Assembly (NCBI GenBank): GCA_015654695.1
Contig: JAATGJ010000027.1
Location: 1 to 64,000, forward strand
Direction: 5' to 3'
Source: Chitinophagales bacterium
GTDB taxonomy: Bacteria; Bacteroidota; Bacteroidia; Chitinophagales; Chitinophagaceae
Length of the DNA stretch: 64,000 nucleotides
This document shows, piece by piece, positions 9,076 through 17,982 of the stretch. Numbering within the stretch: the stretch's first letter is position 1; every line of letters starts with the position of its first letter. The notes beneath the pieces were generated by a model, which was not told the origin of the DNA, did not search any database, and saw only the letters and a list, made by a program, of their open reading frames with translations. The position numbers were made by a program, and so were the translations under genes.

Positions 9076-9628
9076 CCTGTATGCATGCAGCAACAATGCT
9101 GATCAGGATGTAAATGCCACGATGGAAACTGATTCAGTCAGCGCATTTGACTCAGCAGGCATTAACCGCAACCGCAACTACGATAACACCAATAAAAGCT
9201 TCGACTTTCCTGATCCATCTGAACTTGAACAAAGTCAAAAGGAAAGAGAGATAACACTACAGATAACCTCTGCCCTTCTCTTCTCCAAAAAAGAAATTAA
9301 CCTACTGCGATCAGAGATCAGCGATTCTTTAACAAAGTCCGGGCTGCCGGCTGAAAGAAGATCGCTATTTGTCAAAACCATACAGCAACTGGAAGCGAGC
9401 ACAAATCTCATCAATAAAGAACTGGAAAACATATTGGTTACTGATCTGCAAAAAAACCGGGATAAGCTGAGCGGAATCGTTCAAAAAATGAAATCTTCAG
9501 AGATAGAACTTGGTACCATTATTGCCAGGCTGGATAAGATTAACAGTTATATTGACGTCGCTTCCACCCTGATCCAGTCGCTTGTGCCGGCAGTGCCTGC
9601 TCCCGCTAAAAAGCCGCAGGCAAACTAG
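9038..9628 (+). CDS. Small coiled-coil lipoprotein of unknown function
   Basis: 196 residues beginning MKNLLKIFLLSSSLYAC, a short signal peptide with Cys17 as predicted lipid anchor. The mature part has an acidic Ser/Asn-rich linker to about residue 60, then long helices rich in Leu, Ile and charged residues (for example EINLLRSEISDSL and KMKSSEIELGTIIARLDKI) that look like coiled coil, and a Pro/Ala tail (VPAVPAPAKKPQAN). The ATG lies inside the preceding lipoprotein gene, giving a 38-bp out-of-phase overlap. Together the pair looks like two helical lipoproteins made as partners. I do not recognise the family. Confidence 0.72.
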   Translation: MKNLLKIFLLSSSLYACSNNADQDVNATMETDSVSAFDSAGINRNRNYDNTNKSFDFPDPSELEQSQKEREITLQITSALLFSKKEINLLRSEISDSLTKSGLPAERRSLFVKTIQQLEASTNLINKELENILVTDLQKNRDKLSGIVQKMKSSEIELGTIIARLDKINSYIDVASTLIQSLVPAVPAPAKKPQAN

Positions 9629-9699
9629 ATTTTACTCAAAAAGTGTCGCGGCGGCATTTCCCTTTTCTTTTGCCAGTCAATTTGTCCCTCTGGCACCCA

Positions 9700-9729
9700 T
9701 TGGCAGTATTCTTGACAGCCTTACCTTTG
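9700..9729 (+). promoter_or_regulatory. Promoter region of grpE-dnaJ; sigma54-like and TAnnTTTG elements overlap
   Basis: Two readings coincide. TTG at 9700-9702 and TACCTTTG at 9722-9729 are 19 bases apart and match the Bacteroidota housekeeping promoter. The same TTG also begins TTGGCA at 9700-9705, and TTG lies at 9712-9714; GG (9702-9703) and the -12 G (9714) are exactly 10 bases apart as in sigma54 promoters, although the -12 GC is GA. The initiation sites expected from the two readings differ by several bases. No CIRCE inverted repeat is seen here. Confidence 0.5.
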
Positions 9730-9746
9730 CACACAATTTTGAAACA

Positions 9747-10310
9747 ATGGCAGAAAAAGACACAACACAGCAGGCTCCTGAAAACGAGGGGGGTATTGAC
9801 ATTAATTCGGATGAAACCATGAATGGCACGACTCATCTAAACAATCCCGTTGATATTGATTCAGAGCTGGATAAACTGAAGGCGGAACTGGATGAAGCTA
9901 AAGATAAATACCTGAGAAAGGTGGCGGAATTCGAGAATTTTAAAAGAAGGAACGCCAAAGAGAGGCTCGAACTGATACAAACGGCCGGCAGGGAAGTAAT
10001 TAATGATATGCTTGACGTTCTGGATGACTGCGATCGTGCGCAAAAGCAAATGGAAAAAAGTGACGATGTAAAAATGATCAAAGAGGGCGTATTACTTGTA
10101 TTTAATAAACTTCGCCATGTTTTGCAGGCAAGAGGTCTCAAAGCAATGGATACGATAAATAACGAATTCAATACAGACCTGCATGAAGCCATCACAGAAA
10201 TTCCTGCACCCAGGCCTGAATTACAGGGCAAAGTAGTAGATGAAGTGATGAAAGGTTATTATCTTAACGACAAGATCATCCGCCATGCAAAAGTGGTAGT
10301 GGGAAAATAA
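9747..10310 (+). CDS. grpE: Nucleotide exchange factor GrpE
   Basis: 187 residues. GrpE releases ADP from the Hsp70 chaperone DnaK in the cytoplasm. The start is the ATG at 9747 (MAEKDTTQQAPENEGG). The frame stays open further upstream, but that extension is Arg/Phe-rich and unlike GrpE. An acidic unstructured N-terminus precedes the long dimerisation helix (KAELDEAKDKYLRKVAEFENFKRR, about residues 38-62), which carries the family signature around AEFENFKRR, and a C-terminal beta-domain ends with the typical GYYLNDKIIRHAKVVV. dnaJ follows after 84 bp, so the pair is a chaperone operon; dnaK is not in the window. Confidence 0.95.
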   Translation: MAEKDTTQQAPENEGGIDINSDETMNGTTHLNNPVDIDSELDKLKAELDEAKDKYLRKVAEFENFKRRNAKERLELIQTAGREVINDMLDVLDDCDRAQKQMEKSDDVKMIKEGVLLVFNKLRHVLQARGLKAMDTINNEFNTDLHEAITEIPAPRPELQGKVVDEVMKGYYLNDKIIRHAKVVVGK

Positions 10311-10394
10311 AAAGTTGTGAGGCACGAGCCAATAGTTGCGGGCTGGTTTGTGAAAGATGGCTCATAGCCCGTAGTTAAAAGATAATAGCTTACT
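10311..10394 (+). repeat. Intra-operon spacer repeat between grpE and dnaJ
   Basis: The 84-bp spacer starts with AAAAGTTGTGA right after the grpE stop and contains CACGAGCCAATA, also found in sense orientation in the PKD/porP spacer at 26634-26665. AAAGTTGTGA and GCCCGTAG also occur in the nuoJ/nuoK spacer. Two complementary pairs, GAGCCA/TGGCTC and CGGGCT/AGCCCG, are interleaved (A-B-A'-B'), an order that could form a pseudoknot in RNA. This is a sequence observation; the function is unknown. Confidence 0.5.
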
Positions 10395-11561
10395 ATGTCA
10401 AAAAGAGATTTTTACGAAATACTGGGAGTGCAGAAAAATGCTTCAGCGGATGAGATCAAAAAAGCTTACCGGAAAGTGGCTATGCAATTTCACCCTGATC
10501 GCAATCCCGGTGATAAGCCGTCAGAAGAAAAATTCAAAGAAGCAGCAGAAGCCTACGAAATATTGAGCGACGCTGATAAAAAAGCACAGTACGACCGCTA
10601 CGGCCATGCAGGTGTAAGCGGCAACGGACGTGGTGGCGGACATAGTGGAGCAGGTGGAATGAATATGGAAGATATCTTCAGCCAGTTTGGAGATATTTTC
10701 GGTGATGATGTTTTCGGGAACTTCTTTGGCGGCGGGCAACGCGGCCGTGGCGGTCAGCGCAGCCGGGGAATCAGGGGAAGTAACCTGCGCATTAAATTAA
10801 AACTGACGTACGAAGAAATAGCAAAGGGTGTTACAAAAAACATCAAAGTAAAAAAGCATGTTGGCTGCAATACGTGCGGTGGCAGCGGGGCGAAAGATAA
10901 AGGAAGTATTCAAACATGCGGCACATGCGGTGGCAGCGGCCAGGTAAGAAGGGTTCAAAATACTTTCCTGGGACAAATGCAAACTGTTACCACCTGCCCA
11001 ACCTGTAATGGTGAAGGCACAACAGTAACAGCCAAATGCGGAACCTGCAAAGGCGAAGGAAGAGTATATGGAGAGGAAACGGTGACGATTGATATTCCAG
11101 CAGGAGTGCAGGAAGGAATGCAATTAAATATAACTGGCCGCGGCAATGCCGGAGAAAGAGGAGGTTCAGCCGGAGATCTTATCATCCTTATAGAAGAAGA
11201 ACAACATAAAGAATTACAGCGTGAAGGTTTGAATGCAGCTTTTGAACTATACCTTTCTTTTACTGATGCTGTATTTGGCACACAGGGAGAAGTGCCCACC
11301 ATTGATGGCCGGGCAAAGATCAAAATTCCTGCTGGTACACAAAGCGGAAAAATATTCAGGCTGAAAGGCAAAGGTTTTCCTGCAGTCAATTCGTATGAAA
11401 AAGGAGACCAGTTGATACATGTAAATGTGTGGACGCCCCAGAACCTGACAACGGAAGAAAAAGCTTTACTGGAAAAACTCAATCATTCTACCAATTTCAA
11501 ACCGCATCCGGATAAAAACGAAAAGGGTTTCTTTGATAAAATAAAAGAAATGTTTTCTTAG
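10395..11561 (+). CDS. dnaJ: Chaperone DnaJ (Hsp40)
   Basis: 388 residues, full length. The J domain (about 4-67) has the HPD motif at 33-35 that stimulates the DnaK ATPase. A Gly/Phe-rich segment (about 75-125, including [13 protein letters not shown]) precedes the zinc-binding region with four CxxCxGxG motifs ([32 protein letters not shown]; about 155-220), and substrate-binding beta-domains follow. It works with GrpE, encoded just upstream, in cytoplasmic protein folding. Its TAG stop overlaps, tail to tail, the TAA stop of the convergent VWA gene: the two coding regions share 4 bp. Confidence 0.97.
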   Translation: MSKRDFYEILGVQKNASADEIKKAYRKVAMQFHPDRNPGDKPSEEKFKEAAEAYEILSDADKKAQYDRYGHAGVSGNGRGGGHSGAGGMNMEDIFSQFGDIFGDDVFGNFFGGGQRGRGGQRSRGIRGSNLRIKLKLTYEEIAKGVTKNIKVKKHVGCNTCGGSGAKDKGSIQTCGTCGGSGQVRRVQNTFLGQMQTVTTCPTCNGEGTTVTAKCGTCKGEGRVYGEETVTIDIPAGVQEGMQLNITGRGNAGERGGSAGDLIILIEEEQHKELQREGLNAAFELYLSFTDAVFGTQGEVPTIDGRAKIKIPAGTQSGKIFRLKGKGFPAVNSYEKGDQLIHVNVWTPQNLTTEEKALLEKLNHSTNFKPHPDKNEKGFFDKIKEMFS

Positions 11562-13333
11562 TTCTCCTCCTTGTTGCCTTTTTTCTTTTTTGTTTTGGAG
11601 TATAATATTTTTGCCTGCTGAACAATGCTGACGAACTCTTTTTGCAAAACATCGTTGTTGTCTGCAGAGGCGGCAGCAGCCAATACTACATCATTCCAGG
11701 TTATATTTTGTACAAACGGTGAGGAACGAAGCATGGAACCAAACATAGCTACGGAAGCAGAAAACCGGTAACTTCTTTCTATTTTATCAAATGGTATTAA
11801 CTCCCGGGGACTGGAGTAACTGAAATGGTAATTAGCTGGTTGATTCGGCTGTTTGTATTGAAGCTTTATCTCAGCAAACCCCGGAGCAGTTGCATTATCC
11901 GAAATCGCAGTAGCCGGTTCTTTTGGAATAATTTCAAAAACACTTATCAGTGATTGACCCGATCCAATCTCTCCTCCTTCTATTACTGACAAAGAATCAT
12001 TCAAAGCGCCTACTTTATTATCATACCCTATCAGCCTGTATTCTTTTACATAAGCAGGATTAAATTCCACATCCATATATACATCATCAGCGACGGCATA
12101 TAATGTTTGTGTAAATTCTTTCAGCAATACTTTTTCAGCTTCTTTAAAATTATCCAGGTACGCAAAATTTCCATTCCCCTTTTTAGCCAGTGTCTGGATC
12201 TTGGAGTCTTTATAATTCCCCATACCCACCCCAAGACAGGTAAGATAAATACCTGAATCACGCTGCCGGGAGATCAGTTCATCCAATTCTGCCTCCGATT
12301 TTAAACCTACATTGAAATCGCCGTCAGTGGCCAATATCACACGGTTATTGCCTCCTTTTATAAAATGGTTTCTTGCTACACTGTATGCCAGCCTTACGCC
12401 TGATTCGCCGGGAGTAGAGCCTCCGGGGCTCAATTCATCAATCGTTTTAAGAATAGTATCCTTTTCCGCTCCGCTTGTGGTATTCAGCATAACTCCGGAA
12501 ATACCGCCATATACAACTATAGCCACAGAGTCTTTTGCCCTTAAATTATTAACCAGCAACCGGAATGCAGATTTTAGCAATGGCAGCCTGTTGGTCATAT
12601 CCATCGAACCGGACACATCAATCAGGAAAACAAGGTTGCTTGGTGGCAATGCATCCAGGTTTAGTTTTTTAGAAGAAAGATGAACATAATACAACTGGCT
12701 TGCGGTATTCCAGGGGCAGGTAGTCAGCGTAGTTTTTATACTAAACAATTCCTTTTTTGGCGGCTCAAAATAATCCAGGTTGAAATAATTCAGCATCTCT
12801 TCTATTCTTACAGCATCCGGCGGCACCATGGAGTTAAGCATGATGAACCTCCGGATATTGCTATACGAAGCCCTGTCCACATTAAGCGACATACCGGTAT
12901 TGGGGAACCGCTGCGCATTAACAAACCTGTTTTCCACTATACTTGCATACGTCTCATCACCCACAAACCAGTTTTTCTGTTCATCCCTGTGCATGTTTCT
13001 TATTAGTGATGATAGCTTATCCCGGCGTGCATTGATTGCAGAAACCGGCAACAATTTCAATTTTACATTGAGGTAGTTATCTGCATTGGCTACCAGGCGT
13101 TCAGGCCTGTAACCCTCCAAAGAAAAACGAAAAGTATCTACTTGCTGACTGGTAAGAATTCCGAATGAGCCCTCGGCCCCGCTTTTATATACATAACCGG
13201 TGCGGCTATTTATTATGGTTACATTTTGCAGCGTATTACCCGATTCATCTTTTACTTCCCCGCGGAGATAATACTGGGAAAAGGCGGATGAACTAATGAC
13301 CAGGTACAATAATATATGGCAGGCTCCCTTCAA
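11558..13333 (-). CDS. VWA-domain protein with carboxypeptidase-like N-terminal domain (YfbK-like)
   Basis: 591 residues from a TTG start at 13333; an in-frame TAA lies four codons upstream, so no earlier start is possible. A signal peptide ([14 protein letters not shown]) is followed by a carboxypeptidase-regulatory-like beta-sandwich (about 22-95, [18 protein letters not shown]), the VWA-associated N-terminal domain (about 125-205), and a von Willebrand A domain with a complete MIDAS start, D239-V-S241-G-S243. A C-terminal DUF3520-like domain follows, as in E. coli YfbK. The product is probably a periplasmic or outer-membrane-facing metal-binding adhesion protein; its ligand is unknown. A Lys-rich tail ([14 protein letters not shown]) closes the protein. 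Confidence 0.88.
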   Translation of the reverse strand: MKGACHILLYLVISSSAFSQYYLRGEVKDESGNTLQNVTIINSRTGYVYKSGAEGSFGILTSQQVDTFRFSLEGYRPERLVANADNYLNVKLKLLPVSAINARRDKLSSLIRNMHRDEQKNWFVGDETYASIVENRFVNAQRFPNTGMSLNVDRASYSNIRRFIMLNSMVPPDAVRIEEMLNYFNLDYFEPPKKELFSIKTTLTTCPWNTASQLYYVHLSSKKLNLDALPPSNLVFLIDVSGSMDMTNRLPLLKSAFRLLVNNLRAKDSVAIVVYGGISGVMLNTTSGAEKDTILKTIDELSPGGSTPGESGVRLAYSVARNHFIKGGNNRVILATDGDFNVGLKSEAELDELISRQRDSGIYLTCLGVGMGNYKDSKIQTLAKKGNGNFAYLDNFKEAEKVLLKEFTQTLYAVADDVYMDVEFNPAYVKEYRLIGYDNKVGALNDSLSVIEGGEIGSGQSLISVFEIIPKEPATAISDNATAPGFAEIKLQYKQPNQPANYHFSYSSPRELIPFDKIERSYRFSASVAMFGSMLRSSPFVQNITWNDVVLAAAASADNNDVLQKEFVSIVQQAKILYSKTKKKKGNKEEN

Positions 13334-13386
13334 CTGGGTATTTTAACTGTAAAAGGTACAAAAAAGGGTGGCAAATAAGAGCAAAA

Positions 13387-13920
13387 TTATATGAGTTGGT
13401 AAATCTCTTTCAGGTTGCGGCCCAACCCATCATAGTCTAAGCCATACCCTACTACAAATTTGTTGGGGATATCAAATCCTATGTAGTTAAGCTCGAGCGG
13501 GAATTCCGTAGCTTCTGACTTATGCAGCAAGGAGGCGATCTTAAGAGATGCAGGCTGCTGGTGAACTAATTTAGGCAGGAAATTATGAAGCGTTTTACCT
13601 GTATCCACTATATCTTCTACTATGATGACATCTTTACCAAAAAGATCATCTTCCAGACCAATAGAAGTAACCACATTACCGGAAGATTTCATGCCTTTGT
13701 AAGAAGCCAGTTTAATAAAACAAAGTTCTGCTTCAATATTGAGCTGTTTAAAAAGATCAGAAGCGAACATGAATGAACCATTCAATATGGCGATAAAAAG
13801 CGGTCGTTTACCTTCATAATCCCTGCTGATACTATCCGCCAATTCTTTTACCCGCTGCAGAATAGTCGCTTCTGAAAGATAGGTCTCAAAAGATTTATCA
13901 TGTACCCTGATCACTGCCAT
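13387..13920 (-). CDS. hpt: Hypoxanthine phosphoribosyltransferase
   Basis: 177 residues, the usual length. The PRPP-binding signature VIIVEDIVDTGKTL is at about 98-111 with the acidic pair E102-D103 and the phosphate loop D106-TGKT. The flexible-loop region SYKGMKSSG (about 73-81) and the purine-stacking C-terminal part (KFVVGYGLDYDG) are also present. It salvages hypoxanthine and guanine with PRPP to IMP and GMP in the cytoplasm. It starts 5 bp after the glucosaminidase stop codon in the transcribed direction, suggesting one transcript. Confidence 0.95.
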   Translation of the reverse strand: MAVIRVHDKSFETYLSEATILQRVKELADSISRDYEGKRPLFIAILNGSFMFASDLFKQLNIEAELCFIKLASYKGMKSSGNVVTSIGLEDDLFGKDVIIVEDIVDTGKTLHNFLPKLVHQQPASLKIASLLHKSEATEFPLELNYIGFDIPNKFVVGYGLDYDGLGRNLKEIYQLI

Positions 13921-13925
13921 ATTTC

Positions 13926-15194
13926 TTATTTATAAATTTTCAATTGCTGACCCGTCTTCAGATCATAGTTGTTTAACTGGTTCCAGGCAGCAAGATCATC
14001 AATTTTTATATTATACTTTTTTGAAATGGCATAGATCGTTTCTTTCGGCTGAACCGTATAAATGATAACTTCTTCCATTTTATTTTCTGCCTGCCACGCA
14101 CTACCAGGCATCATCGTGTTTTCATTTTTTACATAAGCGATGGGATCCGCCATCATTTCATCCTTTGCCAGTCCCGGTCTTACAGGCGCTTTCGTTTGTA
14201 AATACAATTGTTGCCCTATTGCCGGCCTCATGAAGTTTTGCAACTGGTTATATTCTAACAATGATTCCATTCTTATTGCTTCTTCCTGCGCTATATCGTA
14301 CAAGGATTCACCTGTATTCACTGTATGAAATTCATTGTTGCCTGTCTTACGTTTACGCTGCAGGTAAATAAGCTGGTCTTTCGCAAGGGTTTCACTCTCC
14401 TTCAGGTCATTAAATTCAAATATCCGGGCTAACGGAATATTGTATTGCTGCGCAATGGTAAAAAAAGATGTTCCTTCAGCAGCATAGATCACTTTTGTTT
14501 CATTGATCTTAAACTCCCCTGCGGGGTATTGTGGCTTTTTTGAAATCATTTTCTTCGCAGGCATAGCCGCCTTTACCACTCCTTCTGTTCTTGCATCACC
14601 TATTTTTGGGAGAAATTCTTTTTCTTCTTTTTCGTCAGTCGTCTTAGCCAGTATCTCCTCATTCAAAGGACCCCTGCCCAATGCTATCAACGTATAATCC
14701 TGCAAATGATAATCTTCTATCAGCTTAATGATAATTTGCGGATACCTGGGATTAGTAGCGTAACCCGCTTTTTTAAGACCATTGGCCCAGCCGGCATAGT
14801 CCAGCGGGTCGAGCCTGAATAACTGGGCATAGCGTTGACTATTTTTTAAAAAATCGGAATGATCACGGTAGGAAATATCCGGCGACGAATACTTGCGGAA
14901 ACATTCACCTCTTAAATCATCATCATGCGTAACCGATTGGCCTTTCCAGGTGTCTTTGCATTTTATCCCAAAATGATTATTTGATTTTACTACCAGCAGG
15001 CTGGTACCGGCTGTTGTCTCATGAATACCCTGTGCCAGTTTGATAGATGCAGGTACACCTGTCCGCTGCATTTCCGCTATAGCTATATCCTTATACTTGC
15101 TGATATAGTTTTGTATCACAGCCTGGTCCTGTGCGCGGGAAAGAAATCCCGTAAATAAGAAAGAGGCAACCAAAATGGTTCTTACGTTTTGCAT
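13926..15194 (-). CDS. Secreted peptidoglycan glucosaminidase with three LysM domains
   Basis: 422 residues. A signal peptide ends near LSRAQ (about residue 21). The catalytic domain (about 25-170) is the FlgJ-type mannosyl-glycoprotein endo-beta-N-acetylglucosaminidase fold; IKLAQGIHETTAGTS places the predicted acid Glu at residue 59, followed by the family's SNNHFGIKC motif. A Lys/Pro-rich linker leads to three LysM modules (about 232-278, 291-336 and 373-421) that bind peptidoglycan glycans. It is predicted to cleave cell-wall glycan strands in the periplasm. It lies between an O-methyltransferase gene (14 bp upstream) and hpt in one direction. Confidence 0.92.
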   Translation of the reverse strand: MQNVRTILVASFLFTGFLSRAQDQAVIQNYISKYKDIAIAEMQRTGVPASIKLAQGIHETTAGTSLLVVKSNNHFGIKCKDTWKGQSVTHDDDLRGECFRKYSSPDISYRDHSDFLKNSQRYAQLFRLDPLDYAGWANGLKKAGYATNPRYPQIIIKLIEDYHLQDYTLIALGRGPLNEEILAKTTDEKEEKEFLPKIGDARTEGVVKAAMPAKKMISKKPQYPAGEFKINETKVIYAAEGTSFFTIAQQYNIPLARIFEFNDLKESETLAKDQLIYLQRKRKTGNNEFHTVNTGESLYDIAQEEAIRMESLLEYNQLQNFMRPAIGQQLYLQTKAPVRPGLAKDEMMADPIAYVKNENTMMPGSAWQAENKMEEVIIYTVQPKETIYAISKKYNIKIDDLAAWNQLNNYDLKTGQQLKIYK

Positions 15195-15208
15195 GGATGG
15201 ATAGATTA

Positions 15209-15847
15209 TTATAGTTTCCGGACAAGGTAAAGCCCGTCACGGAGTGTTAAAATTACTTTTTCTATATCGTTTCTCCCCTTTATAAATTCATTGAACGCCC
15301 TGATTCCTTTGGCGCTCTTTCCCTTAGGCTTATCCTCCAGCGCCTCACCGTGAAAAAAGATATTATCTGCTAAAATAAAACCGTTTTGCCGAACCATTGG
15401 CATAATGAGGTTAAAATATTCAATATAAGCCGGTTTGTCCGCGTCAATGAACACCAGGTCCCATGTTTCACCAAGAGTGGGGATAATGTTTAACGCATTA
15501 CCTGTGTGTAAAATTATCTGGCTGGCAAAAGAAGAACGGTCAAAATAAGTCTTTGCCCTTAGAGCATCAGCTTCCCTTAATTCAATGGTATGAAGCTGCC
15601 CGTTGGCCGTGAGTCCTTTTGCCAGGCATAAAGCGCTATAGCCCGTAAAAGTCCCTATTTCCAGTATTCTTTGGGGGCGTATCATCCAGCTTATGGCTTC
15701 CATTACTTTACCCTGCAGGTGGCCGCTCAGCATTTGTTGTTCGGGATGATGATTAACTGTCCAGTCATTGATCTCTCTCAGCAGATCATCTTCGGGTGAA
15801 GAAAATTGTTCCGCATATTGCTGGACTTTTGGATTGACTAATTCCAT
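15209..15847 (-). CDS. Class I SAM-dependent O-methyltransferase (catechol/caffeoyl-CoA type)
   Basis: 212 residues, typical for the O-methyltransferase family 3. The SAM-binding motif ILEIGTFTGYSALCLA (about 61-76), the acidic HTIELREADA segment and the metal-binding FIDADKPAYIEYF motif (about 131-143) are all present, with LADNIFFHG further on as the second metal-site region. It should transfer a methyl group to a hydroxyl of a small aromatic or other substrate in a divalent-metal-dependent manner; the substrate cannot be told. The next gene in the transcribed direction is the glucosaminidase, 14 bp away; a functional link is unlikely. Confidence 0.9.
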   Translation of the reverse strand: MELVNPKVQQYAEQFSSPEDDLLREINDWTVNHHPEQQMLSGHLQGKVMEAISWMIRPQRILEIGTFTGYSALCLAKGLTANGQLHTIELREADALRAKTYFDRSSFASQIILHTGNALNIIPTLGETWDLVFIDADKPAYIEYFNLIMPMVRQNGFILADNIFFHGEALEDKPKGKSAKGIRAFNEFIKGRNDIEKVILTLRDGLYLVRKL

Positions 15848-15887
15848 TTACCCAATTTTTGTAAAGATAAAACAGGACCATCCTGCT

Positions 15888-17360
15888 TTATTGGTTAGCC
15901 TGCATTGTCATGGCCGGGTCCCCTTTTTTTGAGATCAGGAACAAACCAATGAAAGTAAGCAGTCCATTTATAATAAGCAGTTCCAGTCCCAGTTCAAATG
16001 AACCGAATAGCTGTTTTTGAAATTTATCCAGTACAAAACAAATGATAGGTGATAAAATACAAATAAACGGCACCCATTTATCCGCTACTTGCCTTTTCGT
16101 TATAATACCAAATGTAAATAAACCTAATAAAGGCCCATACGTATAAGCGGCGACTTTCAGTATAACCCCGATCATACTGGGATCATTGATCTTATAAAAC
16201 AGCAGTACGAAAAGCAGAAATACAAAAGCCACGGTAAGGTGTACACGCTGCCGGATAGTTTTCTTTTGTTTTTCCGTCCAGCCGGTCCTTCGCTGCATAC
16301 CAAGTATATCTATACAAAATGAAGAAGTAAGCGCTGTGATGGCGCCATCAGCACTCGGGAATAAAGCCGAGATCAATGCTATGATAAATATAACGGAGAC
16401 GATCGGAGGCATGTGATGCAATGCTACTTCCGGAAAAAGTTTATCCCCGGTAGCCGTTACACCTAATTGCCCTGCATATAAATACAGTAATCCTCCAAGA
16501 AACACAAATAACATAATCACCACTACCATGATCCCCGAGAGCGTGATAATATTTTTTTGCGAATCTTTTAACCGCTTAACGGAAATGGTCTTTTGCATCA
16601 TTTCCTGGTCCATACCTGTCATAGTGATAGTGATGAACGCCCCTGCCACTATTTGTTTTAAAAAAAACAACTTACTGTGCGGATCTGTAAAAAATATTTT
16701 TGAATACCCTTTATCAGCCATAGCAGATAACGCAGAACCAAAACTCATATCCATAGCCTGCAAAATATAGATAACGCATACGACAAGACCCGTAAGCATA
16801 AAGGTAGTCTGCAATGTATCCGTAAATACAATTGTCTTTACTCCTCCTTCATACGTATAGATCAATATCATGGCGAGTATAATAAGCGTAGTAACCCAGA
16901 ACGGGATGCCAAAACTGGATAATATAGCATCCTGCAGGATCTTTACTACGAGGTATAACCTGGCCGTAGCGCCCAGCGTACGGGAAAGAATAAAAAATGA
17001 AGCGCCGGTTTTATAAGAAAAAACGCCAAGCCGCTTGCTCAGGTAATTATAAATGGACGTAAGATTAAGACGGTAATACAGCGGCAGCAATACATAAGCG
17101 ATCACTATATAACCAATGACATAACCTATTACGATCTGTCCATAGGCAAATGATTCTTTACCCACCCCACCCGGTACGCTCACAAAGGTAACCCCCGAGA
17201 GTGAAGTGCCAATCATACCAAAGGCCACCAGCATCCAGTTGGAATTGCGGTTGCCAATAAAAAAAGAATCATTATTGGAATTGCGGGAAGTGTACCAGGC
17301 AACCCCGAGCAGCAATACGAAATATCCAATGACGAATGAAAACAGTAAAGTGGCTGACAT
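15888..17360 (-). CDS. Sodium:solute symporter (SSS family)
   Basis: 490 residues with about 13 predicted membrane helices. The N-terminus includes the family's FFIGNRNSNWMLVAFGMIGTS stretch, where the unwound first core helix contributes to sodium binding, and IYTYEGGVKTIVFTDTLQ, typical of the SSS proline/pantothenate/sugar group. It is an inner-membrane cotransporter that uses the sodium gradient; the substrate is not predictable from sequence. It is distinct from the arabinose-locus symporter at 40134-41837. It lies head to head with the LOG-family gene. Confidence 0.9.
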   Translation of the reverse strand: MSATLLFSFVIGYFVLLLGVAWYTSRNSNNDSFFIGNRNSNWMLVAFGMIGTSLSGVTFVSVPGGVGKESFAYGQIVIGYVIGYIVIAYVLLPLYYRLNLTSIYNYLSKRLGVFSYKTGASFFILSRTLGATARLYLVVKILQDAILSSFGIPFWVTTLIILAMILIYTYEGGVKTIVFTDTLQTTFMLTGLVVCVIYILQAMDMSFGSALSAMADKGYSKIFFTDPHSKLFFLKQIVAGAFITITMTGMDQEMMQKTISVKRLKDSQKNIITLSGIMVVVIMLFVFLGGLLYLYAGQLGVTATGDKLFPEVALHHMPPIVSVIFIIALISALFPSADGAITALTSSFCIDILGMQRRTGWTEKQKKTIRQRVHLTVAFVFLLFVLLFYKINDPSMIGVILKVAAYTYGPLLGLFTFGIITKRQVADKWVPFICILSPIICFVLDKFQKQLFGSFELGLELLIINGLLTFIGLFLISKKGDPAMTMQANQ

Positions 17361-17395
17361 AGTTGTTCTTTATATTTATTTTATAGAACGGATTT

Positions 17396-17424
17396 TTGAA
17401 GATAAACAAATTTGCCTTCCTTTG
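17396..17424 (+). promoter_or_regulatory. Candidate promoter of the LOG-family gene
   Basis: TTG at 17396-17398 and TTCCTTTG at 17417-17424 lie 18 bases apart, near the TTG/TAnnTTTG pattern (T for A at the second -7 position). The ATG at 17435 follows after 10 bases. This placement argues against using the TTG at 17396 as the start codon. Confidence 0.4.
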
Positions 17425-17434
17425 CCGCAAATAT

Positions 17435-17980
17435 ATGCAAGCCAAACCTATTCATTCAATAGCTGTTTTCTGCGGTTCTAAAAATGGCGTCAACCCGTTG
17501 TTCATGGAACATGCCATTCAATTAGGAAAAATATTAGCTGGCAATAACGTATCTCTTATCTATGGTGGTGGCAATGTCGGTATCATGGGTACCATTGCTG
17601 ATGCAGTAATGGATAATGGCGGCAAAGCTATTGGTGTTATTCCGCAGGTATTGGTAGAATGGGAACGCCAGCATAATGCGCTTAGTGAATTGCTGGTAGT
17701 GGATGATATGCATACCCGTAAAAAAAAGATGTATGAACTATGTGACGCGGCTATCATTCTTCCGGGTGGTTTTGGCACATTGGATGAATTATTTGAAATG
17801 GTGACCTGGAACCAGCTTTCTATCCATGATAAACAGATATTCATTTTAAATTCCGGCGGGTTCTATTTTCACCTGCTTGCGCATATTCAGCGGATGACGG
17901 AAGAAAAGTTTTTGTATGAAGAAGCTCAAAAAAGACTCACAGTGATCAATGAGCCTTCAGAAATAATAAGTTTTTTATAA
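17435..17980 (+). CDS. LOG-family Rossmann-fold protein (TIGR00730)
   Basis: 181 residues from the ATG at 17435 (MQAKPIHSIAVFCGS); the open frame begins at a TTG 39 bases earlier that more likely belongs to the promoter. The family hallmarks are clear: VFCGSKNG near the N-terminus, SLIYGGGNVGIMG, an R-K pair in MHTRKKKMYEL, and PGGFGTLDELFE, the PGGxGTxxE nucleotide-binding/catalytic motif. LOG proteins hydrolyse nucleoside 5'-monophosphates of the cytokinin type to base and ribose phosphate; bacterial housekeeping members act in nucleotide metabolism. It ends 2 bp before the convergent outer-membrane gene. Confidence 0.92.
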   Translation: MQAKPIHSIAVFCGSKNGVNPLFMEHAIQLGKILAGNNVSLIYGGGNVGIMGTIADAVMDNGGKAIGVIPQVLVEWERQHNALSELLVVDDMHTRKKKMYELCDAAIILPGGFGTLDELFEMVTWNQLSIHDKQIFILNSGGFYFHLLAHIQRMTEEKFLYEEAQKRLTVINEPSEIISFL

Positions 17981-17982
17981 CC

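Noticed and set aside
9582-9746. Upstream extension of the grpE frame
   Set aside because: It overlaps the preceding lipoprotein gene, is Arg/Phe-rich and unlike GrpE, and the promoter elements at 9700-9729 lie inside it; the ATG at 9747 begins the typical GrpE N-terminus.
17396-17434. TTG start for the LOG-family gene
   Set aside because: The TTG coincides with a likely -33 element, and the ATG at 17435 leads directly to the conserved N-terminus.
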